From Bacteroidota bacterium (GTDB lineage Bacteria; Bacteroidota; Bacteroidia; JAFLBG01), in the NCBI GenBank assembly GCA_017303975.1, contig JAFLBG010000002.1:62001-126000 (forward strand): a DNA stretch of 64,000 bases, read 5' to 3'. Positions 54,459 through 64,000 of this stretch are shown here, piece by piece. The translations under genes were made by a program, and so were the position numbers. Below the pieces are notes generated by a model. It saw only the letters and a list, made by a program, of their open reading frames with translations. It did no database searches and was not told the origin of the DNA. Positions within the stretch are counted from its first letter, which is position 1. Every line of letters starts with the position of its first letter.

Positions 54459-57400
54459 CTATCTTCTTATTTCCAAATACCCTTTATAGGTGTCTAAGCC
54501 CTCTATTGTAAGTACATAATAGTACGTACCCGCAACAACCTTCCCATCCCCAATATTTACTACACCTTTGTTAGGAACTCCATCCCAATCATTTTTGTAT
54601 GGATTTGCTTCATACACCTTATCTCCCCAACGATTATATATCTCTACTTTGTTATTTCCATTTCCAAATCTATCTAAATTTCTTACCACCCATTTGTCAT
54701 TTATATTATCTCCGTCAGGACTAAATCCATTGGGAACATTTAATAATACTTCCTGCAATACTCGAATATATAATTTTGCTGTATCGCATTTAAGTGCACA
54801 AAACTGATCACAAATTTCATAAACCAACGAATCGTTTCCTGTAAAATCTTGATTAGGCTTATATTCTATAAGTCCATTACTGATAGAAACTACCGTACCA
54901 TTAACAGGAGCTATTAGAACACTAATGTTTGCAGAACTTACAGCAGTATCGTTCTGATACACATCAAACGATTTTGTTGTGTTGTATTCTGTACTATCAT
55001 TATCATTTAGCGCAATTACTATTCCATTAGAAGAATTGGATATACTAAAAGTAAAATCATTAAAGCATCCTAAATTATCAGTAACTTGAACAGTATATGA
55101 ACCTGCGGTAAGTCCTGCAAAAACTCCAGTAGTATTAGTAGCCGAAGATGGCTGAAGAAGATAAGAAAATCCGCCATTCCCACCTGTTGCAGTAACAGTA
55201 GCACTTCCATCTGCATCGCCAGGACAAGACTCATTCACAAGACCCGCATTAGTAGATATTGAAATTGCAGCAGGCTGTGTAATTGTATGCACAGCACCAA
55301 CAGGAGATACACAACCAAGTGTATCGGAAACAACCACTGTATAGGTGCCTGCAGCCAGCGCAGTGAACAAGCCTGAAGTATTACTTACTGCACCCGGACT
55401 TAAAGAGTAGGTATAACTACCACCTCCGCCAATAGCCACTGCTGTAAGCTGAGCAGAAGAAGCTCCGTTACATGTAGCATTTGTACTGCTTGTAACTGTT
55501 ACGGTAATAGGAGTGGGCTGTGTAATAACAATAGAGTTTGTTCCATTGGCAAGTGCCGTACAACCATTGGCATCACTAACAGTTACAGTAAATGTTCCAG
55601 AGCCTAATCCAGAGAAAACTCCGGTTGTATTCGTTGTATTACCAGGCTGAAGAATATATGAGTATCCCGAAGTCCCGCCTGTAGCAGTAACTGTAAGAAC
55701 TGCATTATTAACATTTGCGCAAGCAAGTGTGGTGGTAACCGCAGCGCCTGCTGTTAAAGAAAACGTAGGTTCGGTAATTGTTACAGTAGCTTGAGAAGAA
55801 CAATTATTTGCATCCAAAACAGTAACGGTATAAGTACCTTGAGCAAGATTATTTGCAACGGCACCAGTAGCTGCATTGCTCCACAAATAAGTTATAGCAG
55901 GTGTTCCATTTGTAACAGTAGCGGTGGCAGAACCATTATTTCCAGCGTTACAACTTACATTTGTCTGTCCTGAAACGCTCACTACCGGACCTCCCGAAGA
56001 AGTAACGGTTGTAGATAAAGTAGTTGTACAGCCATTAGCATCGGTAACTAAAACACTATATGCGCCTAAGCCTAATCCATTAATACTTTGTGTTGTTTGC
56101 GTAGTATTCCAAAAATAAGTATAAGCTCCTGTTCCACCAGTAGGATTAGCCGTTGCAACACCATTGGTATTTCCGGAACATGCTGAAACAGAATTTGAAA
56201 TGACACCTCCTAAAGCCAATGTAGGCTGAGTAATACTAACGGTAGCAAAACTAGAACATCCATTAAAATCAGTTATTACAACTGTGTAGGTTGCGGCAGA
56301 TAAACCATTAACCACTTGGGCTGTGGAACCATTGCTCCATATATAGGTAAACGGAGCTTGACCTCCTGTCATATTAGCCGTAGCAGAAGCATTAGAACCA
56401 CCATTACAGCTTACATTACTATTGGTAGTAACGGATGCTGTTCCTCCGGACAAATTTGTAAGAGTTGTAGAAACAATTCCTTTACAACCATTTGCATCGG
56501 TAACAGTACAAGTATAAACTCCCGATGATAAATTGTTAATTACATTCGTATTCCCCCCATTACTCCAAAAATAAGTATGTCCACCAGTTCCTCCACTCGA
56601 AGTAATTGTTGCTGAACCTATACTGGTAGTACATCCGGAAGGAGTTGTTGCAATAGTACCTGAAACGGCAGTAGCAGGCTGTGTTACGGTTGCACTCACA
56701 ACCGAAGTACAAGAATTTGCATCCGTCATAGTTACTGAATAAACACCTACAGTTAGTGTAGTAATGGTTTGTAATCCAAAACCATTGCTCCAACTGTAAC
56801 TAAATGGTGCTGTTCCTCCGTTATTGGTAGCAGTAAGCACTCCAGTTGCTCCGCCAAAACACAATACATTTGTTTGAGAAGCAATGGTTACAGTACCCCC
56901 GGCAATATCTGTTAATGTGGTAGTAGAAACAGATTTACAGCCATTGATATCAGACACGGTAAGCGTATAAACACCCGCAGGCAAATTAGTTAAATTAGTA
57001 GTAGTATTCCAACTATAGGAATAGGTAGGACTTCCACCGGAAGCAGAGGCAGACACAGAGCCATTAGCAAATCCGCATTTAGGTGATATGGAAGTAACGG
57101 TAACACTAAGAGCTGCAGGCTGAAGTACAGTCGTTGTACGAACTACTGTACAGCCATTGTCGTCTGTAACGGTAACAGTATATGTTCCTGCCAGTAAGTT
57201 TGTATTGATAGAGGTAGTCGCACCATTGCTCCACAAATAGGTATAATTAGGCGTTCCACCACCGGCAGTAACAATTGCACCACCATCTGCAATTCCATTA
57301 CAAGAAGTAGAATCAGAAGTAACTGTAGCCGAAAGTGCCGATGTAGGTTGATTGATAGTGGCAGTATAAGTAACAGAGCATCCGTTTGCATCTGTTAAGC

Positions 57401-58595
57401 GAATAGTATAAGAACCTGCGGAAAGTGAAGTGTTTGAGGCAACAACTCTTCCATTACTCCATGAATAAGTATATGCACCTGTTCCTCCAGAGGGAGTAAT
57501 TAGGGCTGAACCTGTAGATCCTCCAAAACAAGCAACATTGGTAGTAGTTACAGTTCCTGACAAAGGAGCTGCTGGTTGAGTTATAGTAACCGTGGCAGTA
57601 ACAATACAATCATTATCGTCTTTAACGGTAACAGTATAATTACCGGCCGCTAAACCTGTTTGGGTTTGGTTTCCAAATCCTGTACTCCAAGTATAACTAA
57701 AGGGACTTGTACCACCTGTCATTGTAACTTTTGCAGAACCAGTTGAATTTCCATAACAAAGCACATTTGTTTGGGTAATTGCAGCAGTACCTGCGGGGGT
57801 ATTGGTAATACTTGTAGATGCAGAAGCAGTACATCCGTTATTGGCAGTAACGGTAACTGTATAAACACCTGCAGAAGCTCCTGTTATTGTTTGGGTTGTT
57901 TTTGCATTACTCCATAAATACGTATAAGAAGTTCCTCCCGTTGGATTGGCAGTAATGGAGCCATTTGCAGAAGTACACGTTTCGTTTGTTTTAGTAAAGG
58001 ATATACCAACAGTAGGTGTAGAAACAACGCCACCTGCGGTAGCTTGACCATAGCAAGTATATGTATCGATTACGGTTACAGTATATGTTCCAGGACACAG
58101 ACCCGATATTGCATGAACCGTTGATGCAGTAACAGCAGTAACACCATTACTCCAACTGTACGTGTAGGGTGGCGCCCCACCTGAAACCAAGGCCGTTGCA
58201 GTACCATCACAAGCCCCTAAACAATCACTTACATTGGTAGCAGTTAAAGTTACGGTTGGATAAGATGTAGGTGGCAAATAAACAGATTGAGAAACAGTAT
58301 TGCCTTTATCATCCGTTACTGCCAATAAGTACGTGCGGTCAAACTCATAATTATACAACTTTAATGTTGTTTCACCATTACTCCATTTGTATTTGTAATT
58401 ACCAGAACCTCCTGTTACAACAGGTTTAACAGGAGACAATGTTGCTTGAAGCGCGCATTGTGGTATTGGAATTGCTTGTAGTGAAAGTGAAAGTTTTTCA
58501 GAATTAACTGTTGGGTTATAAGCACTTTGTGCATTTGCTAACGAAAAACAAATACTCAATGCAACAACGAAATTAGCTAGTAGTCTTTTTTTCAT
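54459..58595 (-). CDS. SprB-repeat giant with T9SS type B CTD
   Basis: This 1378-residue protein is the most repeat-rich of the island. After the signal peptide (1-22) come about fifteen SprB repeats (45-1180) of 70-80 residues, each with a pattern like NV.C.G..(T/N)GSA....GGT.PY.Y.WSNG....I..L..G.YTVTVTDANGC......I(T)QP. The last three belong to a subtype with YxLxPG...NTTGxFxGL. A bacterial Ig domain (about 1190-1290) and the CTD (about 1290-1378, ending YKGYLEIRR) follow; both closely resemble those of its two neighbours. SprB of Flavobacterium, a gliding adhesin, has the same repeats. It lies 9 bases after the 1127-residue giant. Confidence 0.92.
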   Translation of the reverse strand: MKKRLLANFVVALSICFSLANAQSAYNPTVNSEKLSLSLQAIPIPQCALQATLSPVKPVVTGGSGNYKYKWSNGETTLKLYNYEFDRTYLLAVTDDKGNTVSQSVYLPPTSYPTVTLTATNVSDCLGACDGTATALVSGGAPPYTYSWSNGVTAVTASTVHAISGLCPGTYTVTVIDTYTCYGQATAGGVVSTPTVGISFTKTNETCTSANGSITANPTGGTSYTYLWSNAKTTQTITGASAGVYTVTVTANNGCTASASTSITNTPAGTAAITQTNVLCYGNSTGSAKVTMTGGTSPFSYTWSTGFGNQTQTGLAAGNYTVTVKDDNDCIVTATVTITQPAAPLSGTVTTTNVACFGGSTGSALITPSGGTGAYTYSWSNGRVVASNTSLSAGSYTIRLTDANGCSVTYTATINQPTSALSATVTSDSTSCNGIADGGAIVTAGGGTPNYTYLWSNGATTSINTNLLAGTYTVTVTDDNGCTVVRTTTVLQPAALSVTVTSISPKCGFANGSVSASASGGSPTYSYSWNTTTNLTNLPAGVYTLTVSDINGCKSVSTTTLTDIAGGTVTIASQTNVLCFGGATGVLTATNNGGTAPFSYSWSNGFGLQTITTLTVGVYSVTMTDANSCTSVVSATVTQPATAVSGTIATTPSGCTTSIGSATITSSGGTGGHTYFWSNGGNTNVINNLSSGVYTCTVTDANGCKGIVSTTLTNLSGGTASVTTNSNVSCNGGSNASATANMTGGQAPFTYIWSNGSTAQVVNGLSAATYTVVITDFNGCSSFATVSITQPTLALGGVISNSVSACSGNTNGVATANPTGGTGAYTYFWNTTQTTQSINGLGLGAYSVLVTDANGCTTTLSTTVTSSGGPVVSVSGQTNVSCNAGNNGSATATVTNGTPAITYLWSNAATGAVANNLAQGTYTVTVLDANNCSSQATVTITEPTFSLTAGAAVTTTLACANVNNAVLTVTATGGTSGYSYILQPGNTTNTTGVFSGLGSGTFTVTVSDANGCTALANGTNSIVITQPTPITVTVTSSTNATCNGASSAQLTAVAIGGGGSYTYSLSPGAVSNTSGLFTALAAGTYTVVVSDTLGCVSPVGAVHTITQPAAISISTNAGLVNESCPGDADGSATVTATGGNGGFSYLLQPSSATNTTGVFAGLTAGSYTVQVTDNLGCFNDFTFSISNSSNGIVIALNDNDSTEYNTTKSFDVYQNDTAVSSANISVLIAPVNGTVVSISNGLIEYKPNQDFTGNDSLVYEICDQFCALKCDTAKLYIRVLQEVLLNVPNGFSPDGDNINDKWVVRNLDRFGNGNNKVEIYNRWGDKVYEANPYKNDWDGVPNKGVVNIGDGKVVAGTYYYVLTIEGLDTYKGYLEIRR
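55025..58465 (-). repeat. Array of about fifteen SprB repeats (coding)
   Basis: The repeats are diverged at DNA level and each starts with a Cys-containing N(V)xC(F/N)G motif. The array is the coding part of the 1378-residue giant. Two subtypes are ordered: twelve WSNG-type, then three YxLxPG-type. Confidence 0.75.
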
Positions 58596-58604
58596 AATTC
58601 ACTT

Positions 58605-61600
58605 TTATCTTCTTAATTCAATATATCCTTTGTACGTTTCTTTTTTATTTACAGTTACATTCAAAATATAAAAATATGTTCCGGAAACAACCTTACTGCC
58701 TCCTATCTTTGGAGCATCTGTATTACACACTCCATCCCAATTATTCAAATACGGGCTAGAGGTATAAACCAAACCACCCCATCGATTATAAATCTCCAAA
58801 CTATTTTCCGGAAATCGCTCCAGATTCTTTATCACAAACACATCGTTTACACCATCGCCATCAGGGCTAAATCCGTTAGGTATAGAAAGAACAAATTCCG
58901 GTAATACTTTAAAATAAACCCATGTTGTATCACATCTAGTCATACAAAATGGGTCGCAAATTACATATTTTAATGAATCATTCCCACTAAATCCATTACT
59001 AGGTTTGTACAAAACTATTCCATTAGCCAACGACTGCACCTGACCATTGATTGGAGGCACTAGGATAGTTATGCTAGAAACAGATCCTGTATCATTTTGG
59101 TAAATATTAATCGATTTAGAGCCATTGAACATAATACTGTCTTTATCGGCATTTGCTACAACAAATCCGTTTGAATTGCTTGTAATTTGAACCGTTGTGG
59201 AATACATGCAACCCTTTTGATCTTTACTTATTACAGTGTACGTGTTTACAGCCAGATTTACAAAATCTCCAGTTGTATTTATTTGTGCACCAGGCTGCAA
59301 GGTATATGAATAGGACGGAGTGCCTCCAATAGCAGAAAAATCAATAGCGCCATCCATCATACCAAGACAAGATTCGTTTGTAATAGAATCTGCTTGTAAC
59401 AACAAAGGCGGTGGCGCAGAAATTACAACTACAGTATCTATACTACAACCAATAGCATCTGTGGCTTGAACGGTATATGTACCTGCAAGTAAGTTTGTAA
59501 ATGAGCCTGTAGAATTTACTGTTCCAGAAGGAGCTAAATCAAAGGTATATCCAGGAACTCCTCCAATAGCTGCAACGGAAAGCTGTCCGACAGTATCAGT
59601 ACTGCAAGACAAACTAGTTGTAGTAACTGTGTTAAGTAAAAAAGCGGAAGCCGGTTGTGTGATTACAAACGTTTGAACAGTAGGGCATCCATTAGCATCG
59701 GATATAATACAAGAATAGGTACCCGCTGCTAAATTAGCCGCAGACGGACTTGTTGAAACGACAGTACTAGTAGAATTAAGCCATGTATACTGATAAGGTG
59801 GTGTACCGGAAGAAATAACCGGTGTAGCCGAACCGGTACTTGCTCCTTTACAAAGCACATTAGCAATATCAACAGAAAATGTAGGCGCAGGTGCAGTAGT
59901 AACAGTAACCGTCTTAATCAATGTATACGGTGGACAAGAACCATCTCTAATTGTTACGTTATATACACCGGCATTCAATCCTGTTATGGTAGCTGTAGTT
60001 TTGCTATTGCTCCAAACATAAGTATAACCACCCGGGGCGCCTCCGGTTATATTTGAAACAGTTGCAGTTCCTTTAATACTGCCACATACAGATGTAGCAC
60101 TGATGCTTGCACTCAATGGAGCCGAAATAGTACAAGTAGTTGTAAAAGCCGTTTCCGAAACAAATCCATTTCCGCAAGCATATACTTTTCCATTTCTACC
60201 TACTATCACATCAAACACGTTACCTGTTGTTGTTTGCAAACCTACTTGGTTCAAATTAAGGTCGTATTGATATACACCATTCTTTGACCCTACAAATACA
60301 TTTCCGCAGGCATCAACCGCTAAACCGCCAACAGTATAGAATTGACCATTGGGTACATTCACAAATGCAGAAGAGTTCCCGTTTGATTTATCCCACCTTT
60401 TAACTGTTAGCCCATCGTACGTAAAAACATAATTGCCGTAGTTTGTAATGCAATTCATTCCCATCCCCATACTAGCAGTACTGAAACCGGTATTAACAGT
60501 TGGATAAATATTATTTGACATTGTTTCAACAATACTATATCCACTTGGTACTGTCCACTGAATGTTGTATTGAAATACATTAGGTCGCACTTTCATTAAA
60601 TCGTTTCCATTTGAAATATTCATCGGTTGTGCAAATAAAAGATATGCATCACCATTATCATCCAACGTAACACCCACCGCATCATTACAACAATTTGTAT
60701 TTCCGCTATATAAAATGGTTTGCTTGTCAATTCCCCAAAATGCAGGCTTAACCAACCCAATATTTACAGGGGGACCGCTACCTCCAGGACCAAAAGGATT
60801 GTACTCCTTACCTGTTCCACCTCCAACAACTAGTATTTCGTTCGATTTGCAATTGTTGGTTAACCTCCACGCCTCTTCCATAAAATTATCGGTGGTGTAA
60901 TAAATATAGTATGAACCACCGGAAGTAACATTCTCCAAATAAGCCCCTCTTACAGGAGGAACAACACTATTGGCTAATGAAAAACCTTCTGATAAATAAC
61001 ACTCTCCATTAGGCATGGTAAGTAAATCACCATAATACGTTGTCTTAATTTGACCGGGAGAATAAGTCCATTGCTTTGACCCAAAACTATTGTATTTGAT
61101 CAATTTTAAATTATTTATTCCACCACCATATACATAAACATTTCCGGCAGTATCAACTCCAATATCATATGCTTTAGCGCCAGACAAATCGCTATTCGTA
61201 ATAGTAGTAGTCCAAGGGTCGATAATAATTTGTTCTGTTATCTGTGCAATTCCTCTTAATTCAAATTGTACTGCGTCAGGTTGCAAAATAAAATCACATA
61301 CAATATTCCTTTTTTTTGCAGACGATGCAGATGGAGCATGATCTATAATATCTCCGGAACGGGTATGAATAATGAGGTTTCCAATTTGGTCCTTTTCTAT
61401 GCCCGATGTGTTTTTATAAGACAGTTTAATGGCATTTAAATCGGCTCCAGGATTTAAAATCAGATTATATTTTATTCCTCCTCGTGTATCTGTAGTATAT
61501 TCAATATCTACCTGGGGATACATGTTTTTGAATACAATTTTTTTAAATGCATTACAAAATAAGGTGGTCGCCTTTTTTGTCTTACCCTCTGCCTCCAATA

Positions 61601-61988
61601 CATAATGGTGCTTGAATGGCAATGCTGTTGAGGTTTCTATGGCAGCTGATGAGCTACCTCCCACCCATTGGGCATTTACAAAGGCTTGATTCAACAAAAC
61701 ATCGCGTTCTTCTTTTTTAGGATTATCGTCCGGCTCTTGTTCTCCGTGCTTTGACGCAATTTTTACTACTTCATAGGTAAGGGTAAAATCGGAATTGAAG
61801 TATACATTGAAAAGTCCCTGATGCGCAGCAAAAAGAATTGTTTTGCCATTTTCAGATTTAAACTGCCCTTTATTTTCTACAAAATAGGTTTCGCCAAAAG
61901 TAGTATCTACCCAAGGAGCTTTTTCGAATGAATAAGCAAATTGAGAAAAAAACAACAAACTAATTATTGGCAATAATCTACCAAACAT
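58605..61988 (-). CDS. Giant propeller/SprB-repeat protein with T9SS type B CTD
   Basis: The ATG at 61988 (1127 residues) gives a clean signal peptide (MFGRLLPIISLLFFSQFAYS); the frame extends upstream only through a TTG at 62018. The N-terminal domain starts YFVENKGQFKSENGKT (DUF7948-type), followed by a propeller-like region (about 260-630), four SprB repeats (640-945), a bacterial Ig domain with YKPSNGFSGNDSLKYVICD, and the type B CTD (about 1030-1127) ending YKGYIELRR. The Ig-CTD end is shared with the two giants to its left. It lies in a run of closely spaced - strand genes from the right window edge to 50424. Confidence 0.9.
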   Translation of the reverse strand: MFGRLLPIISLLFFSQFAYSFEKAPWVDTTFGETYFVENKGQFKSENGKTILFAAHQGLFNVYFNSDFTLTYEVVKIASKHGEQEPDDNPKKEERDVLLNQAFVNAQWVGGSSSAAIETSTALPFKHHYVLEAEGKTKKATTLFCNAFKKIVFKNMYPQVDIEYTTDTRGGIKYNLILNPGADLNAIKLSYKNTSGIEKDQIGNLIIHTRSGDIIDHAPSASSAKKRNIVCDFILQPDAVQFELRGIAQITEQIIIDPWTTTITNSDLSGAKAYDIGVDTAGNVYVYGGGINNLKLIKYNSFGSKQWTYSPGQIKTTYYGDLLTMPNGECYLSEGFSLANSVVPPVRGAYLENVTSGGSYYIYYTTDNFMEEAWRLTNNCKSNEILVVGGGTGKEYNPFGPGGSGPPVNIGLVKPAFWGIDKQTILYSGNTNCCNDAVGVTLDDNGDAYLLFAQPMNISNGNDLMKVRPNVFQYNIQWTVPSGYSIVETMSNNIYPTVNTGFSTASMGMGMNCITNYGNYVFTYDGLTVKRWDKSNGNSSAFVNVPNGQFYTVGGLAVDACGNVFVGSKNGVYQYDLNLNQVGLQTTTGNVFDVIVGRNGKVYACGNGFVSETAFTTTCTISAPLSASISATSVCGSIKGTATVSNITGGAPGGYTYVWSNSKTTATITGLNAGVYNVTIRDGSCPPYTLIKTVTVTTAPAPTFSVDIANVLCKGASTGSATPVISSGTPPYQYTWLNSTSTVVSTSPSAANLAAGTYSCIISDANGCPTVQTFVITQPASAFLLNTVTTTSLSCSTDTVGQLSVAAIGGVPGYTFDLAPSGTVNSTGSFTNLLAGTYTVQATDAIGCSIDTVVVISAPPPLLLQADSITNESCLGMMDGAIDFSAIGGTPSYSYTLQPGAQINTTGDFVNLAVNTYTVISKDQKGCMYSTTVQITSNSNGFVVANADKDSIMFNGSKSINIYQNDTGSVSSITILVPPINGQVQSLANGIVLYKPSNGFSGNDSLKYVICDPFCMTRCDTTWVYFKVLPEFVLSIPNGFSPDGDGVNDVFVIKNLERFPENSLEIYNRWGGLVYTSSPYLNNWDGVCNTDAPKIGGSKVVSGTYFYILNVTVNKKETYKGYIELRR

Positions 61989-62067
61989 AGGTGTAAAGGA
62001 GTCTTTTGAATATCGCAATATACTGAAAAATATAGAATTTATATACTTTTAGAACCCACCATTATTG

Positions 62068-64000
62068 TTAACGAATTAAAGTAACATGCCCAAGCAAATT
62101 ATGTATTTTACTTTGGGTGTCTTTTATTCGCACCTTCCACACATACACATCTTGCTGCGCAATTCTTGTATCTCCCCCAACTCTTCCATCCCACCCTTTT
62201 GTAATATCAGTAGTATAGTAAATTGATTTTCCCCATCTATTAAATATCCACATTTCAAACTCATCTACCCCAACACCTTGTCCCCTAAAGGTGTTATTTA
62301 CATCGTCTCCATTACCCGGAGTAAATGCGTTAGGTGCAAAAAAGATAAAGCCCGGTTTTATTTCTACGGGCTTAGTGGCTGTATCTCTACAACCATAAGA
62401 GTTTTCAACAATAAGTTGTGTTTGATACGTTGCCGGATTGTAACTATCGTAGTAATGAGAAATATTAGTATTTACAGAATCTATGGATGAAAAATCGCCA
62501 AAATCCCACCACCACTTGGTATAATCAACTGAGTTGTTGATGTAGTAAATAAGAGGAGTAACTACAGTTGTATATGGTGGATCTGGAGTATAATCTGCTA
62601 TGGGGTTTGGGTACACTGAAATAGCGCTAACATCAACCACAGAGTCTTTACAGCCTTTATTGGTAGTAACAACTAGCTTAACATCAAACAAAGCAACTTG
62701 GGTGGTGCTACTATTATCGTAGCAATGCAATTGAGTAGAATTTGTAGTTGAAGATATTTTTGAACCGTCTCCAAAATACCAATCCCATATAGCATTTTGA
62801 GAAGGATTTATACCGGAAGGTGTTGCATCTGTAAATGTAACGCAATGAAGCGGACAGCCCGCTGGCTTATCTAACGTAAATGCCGGAACAGGATTTGCAA
62901 AAACATTTACCGGCTTAGTAATAGTATCCGCACAACCATGCACAGATGTTGCAATCAAGCTTACATCATAAATTGCATTCGCATTGCCACCGAGCGAATA
63001 TTGATGCGTTGGATTTGCATTCGTTGAAACAACAGACCCATCGTCAAAATTCCAAGTGTAGTTGGGTGTGCCGCCTACATTGGCGTTGGTAAGAATATCG
63101 GTAACGTCCGTAAAAATTGTTGAGCTTCCAAAACAAGCATCTGTTGCAGTAAAATTTGCTATTGGATACCCCCAAACATCAACAGGCACAGCAGCGGTAT
63201 CTTTACAGCCGTTTTCCGAAACAACTATCAAACTAGCGATATAATTACCGGATGCAGGAAAAACAAAGGTTGGAGAAGCGGTGGCATTATCTACAGTGCC
63301 ATTGGTTGTAAAATCCCAATACCACTCGGCTACCTTATTGGGCAATGGATTGGCCGGTGTAGATAAATCAGCGAATGTGGTAGCAATTCCTTCGCAAACC
63401 GATGTTGCATTAAATGCTGCAATTGGCGCAGGCTTTACGTTAGCCGAAAAAGAAGTATCGTTCGTGCACCCAAAATTATTTGTTACGGAATAGGTATAGG
63501 TATAATTGCCCGAAAGCGCTTGTACCGTGCACAATGTATCTCCATTCGAAGAAAGAGAAAAAGCTCCCGGACCTGTAAAGCTTGTTCCAGTTACCGTTGC
63601 AGAGAGTGCAGGTAAATTTACATACAAACTGGTATCAAAATTCATCCCCCAAGCCCAAACATCTCCTTGGTCTTGTGCCCACATATCGCAAATGCGAAGT
63701 GTCCAAGTTCCGTTTAGCTCGCTGCCTACAAGTCCAGATAGTGGCTGCACACTCTCGTATGTTCCAGGTCCACTATAATTAGTAGCCCACGTGCCATTAG
63801 TTGAGTTAGGATCCCAATAATAATCGCCTCCTAAATTGGCGCCACCACCACCTTGCTGATGTAGGATTACAGATTGTCCAGAAGGGCTGATAATAGTAAT
63901 GATTAAATCGCCAATAAACGTATGCGACATGTTTGCATAAATATTATTTAGCTGAGAAATGTTTGTAAGCAATGCCCCCACAGGGAAAACACTGAAATAT
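62068..64000 (-). CDS. P-domain/PKD protein with T9SS type B CTD (5' end outside the window)
   Basis: The reading frame is open to the window edge, so the N-terminus is missing. The visible part (about 643 residues) starts with a proprotein-convertase P-domain (MSHTFIGDLIITIISPSGQ, ELNGTWTLRICDMWAQDQGDVWAWGMNF), then an Ig-like module and about four PKD domains (EWYWDFTTNG, YTWNFDDGS, WDWYFGDGS, WWWDFGDFSS), each with the cysteine pair typical of this family, and the CTD (about 550 to the end) with PNAFTPGNGDDVNNTF and HNLLGHVTLIR. P-domains follow secreted proteases and adhesins; a protease domain could lie upstream outside the window. The CTD end belongs to the ..GHV(S/T)(V/L)IR group. Confidence 0.88.
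   Translation of the reverse strand, partial: YFSVFPVGALLTNISQLNNIYANMSHTFIGDLIITIISPSGQSVILHQQGGGGANLGGDYYWDPNSTNGTWATNYSGPGTYESVQPLSGLVGSELNGTWTLRICDMWAQDQGDVWAWGMNFDTSLYVNLPALSATVTGTSFTGPGAFSLSSNGDTLCTVQALSGNYTYTYSVTNNFGCTNDTSFSANVKPAPIAAFNATSVCEGIATTFADLSTPANPLPNKVAEWYWDFTTNGTVDNATASPTFVFPASGNYIASLIVVSENGCKDTAAVPVDVWGYPIANFTATDACFGSSTIFTDVTDILTNANVGGTPNYTWNFDDGSVVSTNANPTHQYSLGGNANAIYDVSLIATSVHGCADTITKPVNVFANPVPAFTLDKPAGCPLHCVTFTDATPSGINPSQNAIWDWYFGDGSKISSTTNSTQLHCYDNSSTTQVALFDVKLVVTTNKGCKDSVVDVSAISVYPNPIADYTPDPPYTTVVTPLIYYINNSVDYTKWWWDFGDFSSIDSVNTNISHYYDSYNPATYQTQLIVENSYGCRDTATKPVEIKPGFIFFAPNAFTPGNGDDVNNTFRGQGVGVDEFEMWIFNRWGKSIYYTTDITKGWDGRVGGDTRIAQQDVYVWKVRIKDTQSKIHNLLGHVTLIR

Noticed and set aside
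54459-58595. Regular repeats taken as CRISPR or satellite
   Set aside because: The unit is 70-80 codons, in frame and diverged at DNA level, with clear SprB protein motifs. No short identical repeats with unique spacers occur.
26654-64000. Prophage or integrative element carrying the adhesin island
   Set aside because: No integrase, terminase, relaxase, tRNA attachment site or flanking direct repeats are visible, and base composition by eye matches the rest of the window.

Overview
The window is a low-GC segment of a Bacteroidota genome. Four things point there. There are many type IX secretion system (T9SS) cargo proteins carrying type A ('Por') or type B ('gliding motility-associated') C-terminal sorting domains (CTDs). 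There is an adjacent PorP/SprF-like and PorE-like gene pair. Two promoters have the TAnnTTTG -7 element of the phylum. Many SprB-type repeats are present. I see no tRNA, rRNA, CRISPR array, integrase, transposase or prophage gene.

Left part (1-26.3 kb) is housekeeping and envelope. It holds: a + strand operon of an aminotransferase, GDP-mannose pyrophosphorylase (manC) and a membrane glycosyltransferase; a - strand run of an APC permease, a lipoprotein, a class A beta-lactamase-like lipoprotein, a small lipoprotein, and two consecutive kynurenine-pathway enzymes (3-hydroxyanthranilate dioxygenase and ACMS decarboxylase); a secreted class C-like serine hydrolase with a T9SS type A CTD; NfeD; an outer-membrane barrel candidate and a lipoprotein; the operon mtaB-lgt-suhB; an oligopeptide-binding lipoprotein with a T9SS cargo protein; a coiled-coil lipoprotein ending at a strong terminator; idi; and the porP/sprF-porE pair.

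Right part (26.6-64 kb) is an island of large secreted proteins, nearly all on the - strand. It contains seven complete type B CTD proteins of 605 to 1378 residues and one cut by the window edge, built from P-domain, LamG, jelly-roll, beta-propeller/SBBP, PKD, SprB-repeat and bacterial Ig modules. It also has three tandem type A paralogues, a further secreted protein, and a short trimeric-fibre-like protein. Only two genes run the other way. They are paralogues of each other, encode uncharacterised helical cytoplasmic proteins, and each overlaps tail-to-tail the 3' end of a type B giant.

The most interesting structure is evidence of recombination among cargo genes. A 399-bp perfect direct repeat spans the junctions of the type A array. 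A 135-bp identical block makes the CTDs mosaic. An orphan 3' CTD remnant lies beyond the stop of a type B gene. One SprB repeat is split by a whole inserted domain. The PorP/SprF-PorE pair beside the island is a plausible outer-membrane partner for its type B cargo. Together the island looks like a diversifying surface-adhesin locus. The two helical proteins tied to the giants are the best candidate for something undescribed.
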